From assembly GCA_023374045.1 (NCBI GenBank), contig CM041778.1, forward strand, positions 97,528,839-97,592,838: a stretch of DNA of 64,000 bases. The letters run 5' to 3'. The notes under the pieces were generated by a model. The model worked only from the letters and a program-made list of their open reading frames with translations, had not been told where the DNA came from and did not search any database. Position 1 is the stretch's first letter. Every line of letters begins with the position of its first letter. A program made the translations under genes and the position numbers. The DNA is from Limonium bicolor (Eukaryota; Streptophyta; Magnoliopsida; Caryophyllales; Plumbaginaceae). Shown here in pieces: positions 59,030-64,000 of this stretch.

Positions 59030-61830
59030 GTTAGATAACAATTTAAAACCTGGCTAACACTCCTACTTAATTAAGCTAGTAGAGGGTGGGAAGATCAACC
59101 AACATATTTAAAACTGAAGCAAGTAACAGCAAAGTGCAAGAGTTAAATGTCGGTTTCTGAATTGTTCTTGTTTCTGTGTATTAACCTCCTGAAATAATCC
59201 AGATACTGTAATGGCTTAGTGACCAACTTAAAAGCTTACTAAAACGTTTGAGAAGGTTACACACCAGTAGAGCTAACTAGAAACAAGAGTCAAGAAGAAA
59301 TAAATCAGAGATGGTTTCAGATTTCAAGGTGGAGAGGGTAATTAGATGGGGGAGTTTGTGCAGTTGCTGTGAAAAGATTTTTAGGGGCACTATAAGGGTA
59401 GTGTAGGCTGGGGAATTGAGGCTAAGACATTGCTAACATACAAACCTACGTGTGAATAGGTTTTGGGAGAATATAAAACCCATTTAGGAACAAAAAGGAA
59501 ACAACAACTGAGATCATGTATTGGCTTCAGATTCTGCAGGAGTTCTTGTTTCAGTATCAGAAGTATATCTGGGGGATTCATGGAGTTATTTGGGTTGTTT
59601 TAAGTTAAGCCTTACTAAACACTTGACTAATGCAGAATAACAACTTGAAAGAAGGTTAAACAGGAAATACTGAAATGAAATCTAGTTCTGTCTTCAGTGT
59701 TACAGACTGAGTATGAGGGAGTTTTGGAGGAGCAGACGCTATTGTTTTTGGGTTTCTGTTTTGGGATTTTGTTTTGGGTTTAGAAGCTTGAAAGAGCACG
59801 TAAATAGAAGAGTCAGCATTTGGGAAGAATTCAGAATTAAACACGTGAACAAACAAAAGAAGAAAGAAATGGGAGAGGTTATATCAGGTTAAGCTCCAGT
59901 TTCTGCAACTTCATATCTCAGCCCCTTTTCAGTTTTCTAGTTCTGTTCAGTAGAGTGGTTAGTATGGTTAGGTTATTCCTGATTGAAACAAAAGAAAACA
60001 AAGCTTACCATGAGTACTCAACTAAGGGCGCATACGCAGTGGAGGATCTGAAATCTGTTAAGCAGAAACAAAAAGAAAAACTAAACTAAAACTGTCTGAG
60101 GTGGAACATAAGATGTGGTGTTCCAGCTTCTGTCACTAGACTTATGTTAAAATGACCTACAGGTGGGATGTGAGTATTGTATCGATTTAAGAATAAACTT
60201 AAACCTCTGCTAATTCATTAACTAAGAAAGTAAGACAGTTTGGAAGGAGTGGTGATCCAGCTTAGAAAACAGACAGAGAACAAATAGGAGTGTATATCAG
60301 TTTGTAATTTCAGATTCTTTCTTATTCAGTTTGTGGACATCTCAGTAGCTACGTCCAATGCCTTGGGTTTGCTCTGAGGATTAAGACTGTAACAACACTA
60401 TTAGCCAAGTAACTAAGCAATGTGAAAAGAAAATTCAAAAACCAGATTAATAGACAAACAGAAGAGAAAGAAAAGAGAGAACATCAGGTTCTGGTTGTAG
60501 TGTTCTTTTCGGTGCACCAGTTATGTGTAAGTGGTTACAGACATGTTAAGAGAAGGGTAGTGGTCCAACCATGAACTAAAAACATCACTGAAAGAGGAAA
60601 CTATACATTTGCAAGTTAGCAGTCAGCTTAAACTATAGAAAAAAAAAAGGAGAGGAAGCTGTTATGCATAGGTTCATGTTCTCAGTTTTCTCTGGTTTGT
60701 GTTTCAGTATAACTGATTTTCAGAACAAATTACGAGTGTAACGACGGTTTAAAAATAAACCCAAACCATATCTAATGACTGCAGCTAGGTTAGCAAAGTG
60801 TTTGGGAAGGTTAAATATCAGTTGAGTTAACAAAGATTCGTGAGCAAGGAAAGGGGTGAAATGAAGCATAGCAGATTTTGGTTTCAGTACTTCAGTTTCT
60901 GTCTTCTGTAAAATCAACTTTCAGAGATGTTAATAGACTTGTTTTGAGCTGTTTTTAAGTTCAAATCCTTCCTAATACAATTATCTAGTTGTGTAAAATT
61001 TTTGGGTGAGATTGGAAACCGATTTATGGACTGAAAGAAAGTTTGAAGAGGGGCTGTACCAAACTGGAGTTTACAGTTTTTCTGCAGTTACAGTTTCTGT
61101 AAAGTGGGTTTTCAGAAGTGATAACAGTATTGTTTTGACTTGGTTTTGATTTTAAGACATTCATAATACACCTAGCTAGTTGGGTAAAAACTTTGGGAAG
61201 ATTTGGAAACTGATTTATAACCTAAAAGCAAGCTTAAGGAGGAGCTGTACAGAATTGGTGTTTTCAGTTTTCTGCACTTTCTGATTTCTGTATAATGCAC
61301 ATTCAGAGGTGTGGACAGAAGATGTTTTGTTTGGTTTGAGTTTGAAACCTCCCTAATACACTTATCTATTTGGGTGAAATTTTTGGGTGGAATTAGAAGC
61401 AGATTAATGAACTAAAAGAGAGCTTAAAGAAGAGATATACAAACTGTGCTTTCAGTTTTTCTGAAAGTTGCTGTTTCTGTATAACTGTAATACAGTTGGT
61501 ATGAGGGTGTTGATGTGATCTGGAAATGAACTTATAACATTGCTAATGCATCAACCTAAGAGTGTGAACACTTTGGAAAAATTATAAATCAATCTAATGC
61601 ATTAAAAGAGAGGTTGGAATGGAAGTATGTACAGATTTGATGTTTCAGTTTCTGAAATTTGTGCCTCTGTATGATCATTATCCAGAGGTATTAAAGGTGT
61701 GGTGTTGGTTTAAAAATGAACCCAAAATATGCTAATACATTTATCTAGGTTGGTGGAACATTTTGGGAGGATTAGACATCAGGTTGATACATTAAAAGTG
61801 AGGTTAGATAAGGGGTAACACCGAAATTAT
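59030..61830 (+). repeat. Degenerate tandem repeats of about 185 bp in LTR D
   Basis: Successive blocks share the order CAGTTTCTG..., AATACA-TTA-CTA, TTTGGGA-GATT, ACTAAAAGAGAG, ACA-A-TGTGTTTCAGTTTTCTG. The clearest copies lie at 61000-61800; earlier ones are more diverged. About fifteen copies are estimated by eye. Confidence 0.6.
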
Positions 61831-62944
61831 GTGATAGTTTTATAAATCTTGGGACTTCTGTACAAACATGTTTTAGGAGTTTCCTAAATATTATATTACT
61901 ATGATAATAGGTTTAAAACATTACAAACCTATTTAGCTAGGAAGACACTCTAGGCAAGTTAAATCTATCTTAGATAAACTTGTTACATATTAGTGTTTAG
62001 AAATACTCTAGAATAGTATCTAGAGGGAGTACTTAGTTAACTCATACAACGACGATGTAAACGTCCTAGGAGTTAAATGATAATCTAAGGTGAGTACTTG
62101 GGAAGTTCTAAGGTTTAGAATAAACTGTACATTCAACGACTCACCTAGGGAATAACACCCGGTATAAACGAGATAAACTAGAAAAGTGTCGTCACATGAA
62201 ATCATGAACTGACACATTGCTTTTAATCAACGTTAGGGTCGTAACGAACGCCAACCAGGAACCCGTGTGTGAGACGACACTTGCTTCTGATCCAGGTATG
62301 GACATGTGTGGTTCGTATGTTGCCGTGTTACACGGCTTGTGTGCTGTGTGCCTTGTGTGTGAAAATGACATAAGATTAAAGCATGAACTGGGATTGCTTG
62401 CCTATCTTGCCTATGTGATGGTTATATCGTTGTTGCATATTACTTGCGCGCACACAGTAGTTTAGTCCCTTTCGCGTTATGGAACTTTGAGATGAAACAC
62501 AACGAACTATGCAAACAAAGAAACTACATAAAGGGGAAACTATACGAGAACCACAACGAACTATGAAAACAAGGAAAACTCTATGCGGGGAACTCCTCTC
62601 TAATCATTGAGGACTACCATGACACCCACTATGGTGTCTATTCATTAATGATAATGAAGAGCAAGTCTCATTGGGTGAGACATGACGAAACACGTAGACG
62701 AAACAAAAGAACTATACGAAGAGACAAATCCTCTCTAACTTTAGAGGACCGCTAATGACACCCACTATGGTGTCGAGATTATAATGATAATGAAACGAAA
62801 AGTACCAACTGTGATACATGAGAACAACCCGGGAAGACAACAGCTCGGGCCGCGCGGTATGGATGATCGGGAGTTGGTATCTGCATCAGATCCTTCGACC
62901 GTCTATGGTGGAATATGTTTTGGGGATCCCTGGGTGACCCCACT

Positions 62945-63165
62945 CTCTCAGCACATCCCGGAGTCCAGAGGTGACTTCCGCTTTCTCGACCCTGGGTGTC
63001 GGGAATGGGGGAGTGACAAATTGGTGAAGCACATCCTGGAGTCTAAAGATGACTCCGCTTTCTCGACCCTGGGTGTCGGGAATGGGGGAGTGACAAATTG
63101 GTGAAGCTTATCCTGGAGTCTATAGGTGACTCCGCTTTCTCGACCCTGGGTGTCGGAATGGGGGA
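62945..63165 (+). repeat. Three-copy tandem repeat of about 80 bp with hairpins
   Basis: Units share CATCCTGGAGTCTA, GACTCCGCTTTCTCGACC and TGGGTGTCGGGAATGGGGGA. In each, GGAGTC and GACTCC can pair, with one changed base pair in the first unit. A frame at 62784-63104 crosses it but is a by-product of the repeat. Confidence 0.8.
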
Positions 63166-63225
63166 CTAGCTATGGAGGAGACGTCCTCCAACGTGCGGTG
63201 ATAAAAGAATTCCCAAACAATCCTT

Positions 63226-63470
63226 AAAGAAACAAGGAACGATTAGCACCTACATAATGATGTCTCGGGATCTAATCTATATCCCCTGACTCGGTGCCAG
63301 TGAATAAAGGAAAACTTGTGTAATGAGACCAAGCAAACAAGAGAAAGTCACAAATGTGACCCTTTAAGAAACAAGGAATGAATAGCACCTACTTAACAAA
63401 GTCTCGGGATCTAACCTATATCCCCTGACTCGGTGCAAGAGAAGAAAGGAAAACATGTGTAATGAGAACA
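63226..63470 (+). repeat. Two-copy tandem repeat of about 139 bp
   Basis: AAGAAACAAGGAAC-GATTAGCACCTAC and GTCTCGGGATCTAA-CTATATCCCC recur at an offset of about 139 bp, with few changes. No coding character. Confidence 0.85.
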
Positions 63471-64000
63471 ATAAAACAATATGTAATCGCTTGAATGATC
63501 CCATAGTGAGGATCGATGGTATAATATACCTACGCACACGTCCTATGAATTACTTGGTTGTTGTTGCTACGTTAGCAGCTTATTGTGCTGGATTGCGTGT
63601 TTGACATTGCTACTTGCAAGTTGTGCTTGGTTGCTTTTTGATATTGCTATGCTACCGATGAGTGTGTATGCTATCATGATGTGTTGATGTGTGCTTTACT
63701 GCTTTATTAGAGCATGTAAATTGAATTAATAATATTCGACCAAGTAGTCGTGTGGCCCGGCAACATACGGGCTTCACACGTTCATACTCAGCGTAGTTTG
63801 CTGAGTCCTTTACACCCAATTTTTTTCAGGTATTATGCCAGATGATAACGGAGCGTAGGCGGGATGGCTACCATGGGGGTAGTCCATCAGGGCATGACTT
63901 TTAAGTTTGTAGTGGCATGTGTAATATATGGGTTGTTATAAAACCCGAGATGTAATTCTTAATCTATGATTTGGTAATTTGGTTGTAGACACTCGGAACT

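Larger units (their letters stand above)
57254..64000 (+). mobile_element. LTR D: very long gypsy LTR nested in LTR C, right end outside window
   Basis: It starts TGAAATACCCC at 57254, abutting interrupted LTR C with ATACC as probable left target duplication. The hairpin ACTCAGC/GCTGAGT at 63786-63806 corresponds to the one found 380-470 bp before the end of other LTRs of this class, so the LTR end is expected near 64200 and total length near 7 kb. It includes a TAA microsatellite, a SINE-like insert, degenerate repeats of about 185 bp (about 59030-61830), and two blocks of tandem duplication (62945-63165 and 63226-63470). No gene is seen. Confidence 0.7.

Noticed and set aside
62784..63104. 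106-residue frame near the right end
   Set aside because: It is generated by a three-copy 80-bp tandem repeat in LTR D.

Overview
The window is nuclear DNA of a large-genome eudicot plant. Two interrupted host genes with plant introns (plastid-targeted HDR/IspH and proteasomal RPT5) sit in a sea of nested LTR retrotransposons, solo LTRs, hAT MITEs and retroposon fragments. The species cannot be named from sequence alone.

Region 1 (1-26714) is one Ty3/gypsy chromovirus-type retrotransposon (+ strand) whose 5' LTR lies just left of the window. In order it holds the primer-binding site, gag (broken by a frameshift and one nonsense codon), a CCHC zinc-knuckle segment, an intact AlkB-type 2-oxoglutarate/Fe(II) dioxygenase frame (open 1659-2417), protease, RT, RNase H, integrase and chromodomain (one frameshift and one nonsense codon), a duplicated polypurine tract, and a 5.0-kb 3' LTR (21690-26714). 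A cellular-type AlkB cassette between gag and protease is the outstanding feature. Phase-compatible splice sites suggest that alternative splicing could make gag-AlkB or gag-pol. The start of protease is split by a second, younger element.

Region 2 (2719-17974) is that nested element: a non-autonomous giant-LTR retrotransposon (LARD, Ogre/Tat-like) with two nearly identical 5.12-kb LTRs, a CTTCC target-site duplication, an Ogre-like primer site and a 5-kb non-coding interior of tandem repeats. It carries a recurrent hairpin motif with covariation and a nested fold around its polypurine tract.

Region 3 (26715-49825) is host DNA with insertions: a short retroposon with a 15-bp duplication, a GC-rich triplicated hairpin repeat, a 4.07-kb solo LTR (A, 30640-34709, TSD ATCAG), the ten-exon HDR gene (36488-39917), a second short retroposon, two hAT-type MITEs with 8-bp duplications, and RPT5 on the minus strand (44466-45874). 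Both host genes carry 1-2-nt deletions in otherwise well preserved coding sequence, so either assembly indels or recent decay is possible.

Region 4 (49826-64000) holds a second solo LTR (B, 4.0 kb, TSD ACATC), an unrecognised minus-strand gene-like region, an LTR (C) of the same family as A, and inside C a nested, very long LTR (D, at least 6.7 kb) that runs off the right edge. All five LTRs with TGAAATACCCC/TGTAACACCCC-type ends share a small CAGC/GCTG hairpin 380-470 bp from one end, and A, B and D contain unrelated hairpin arrays.
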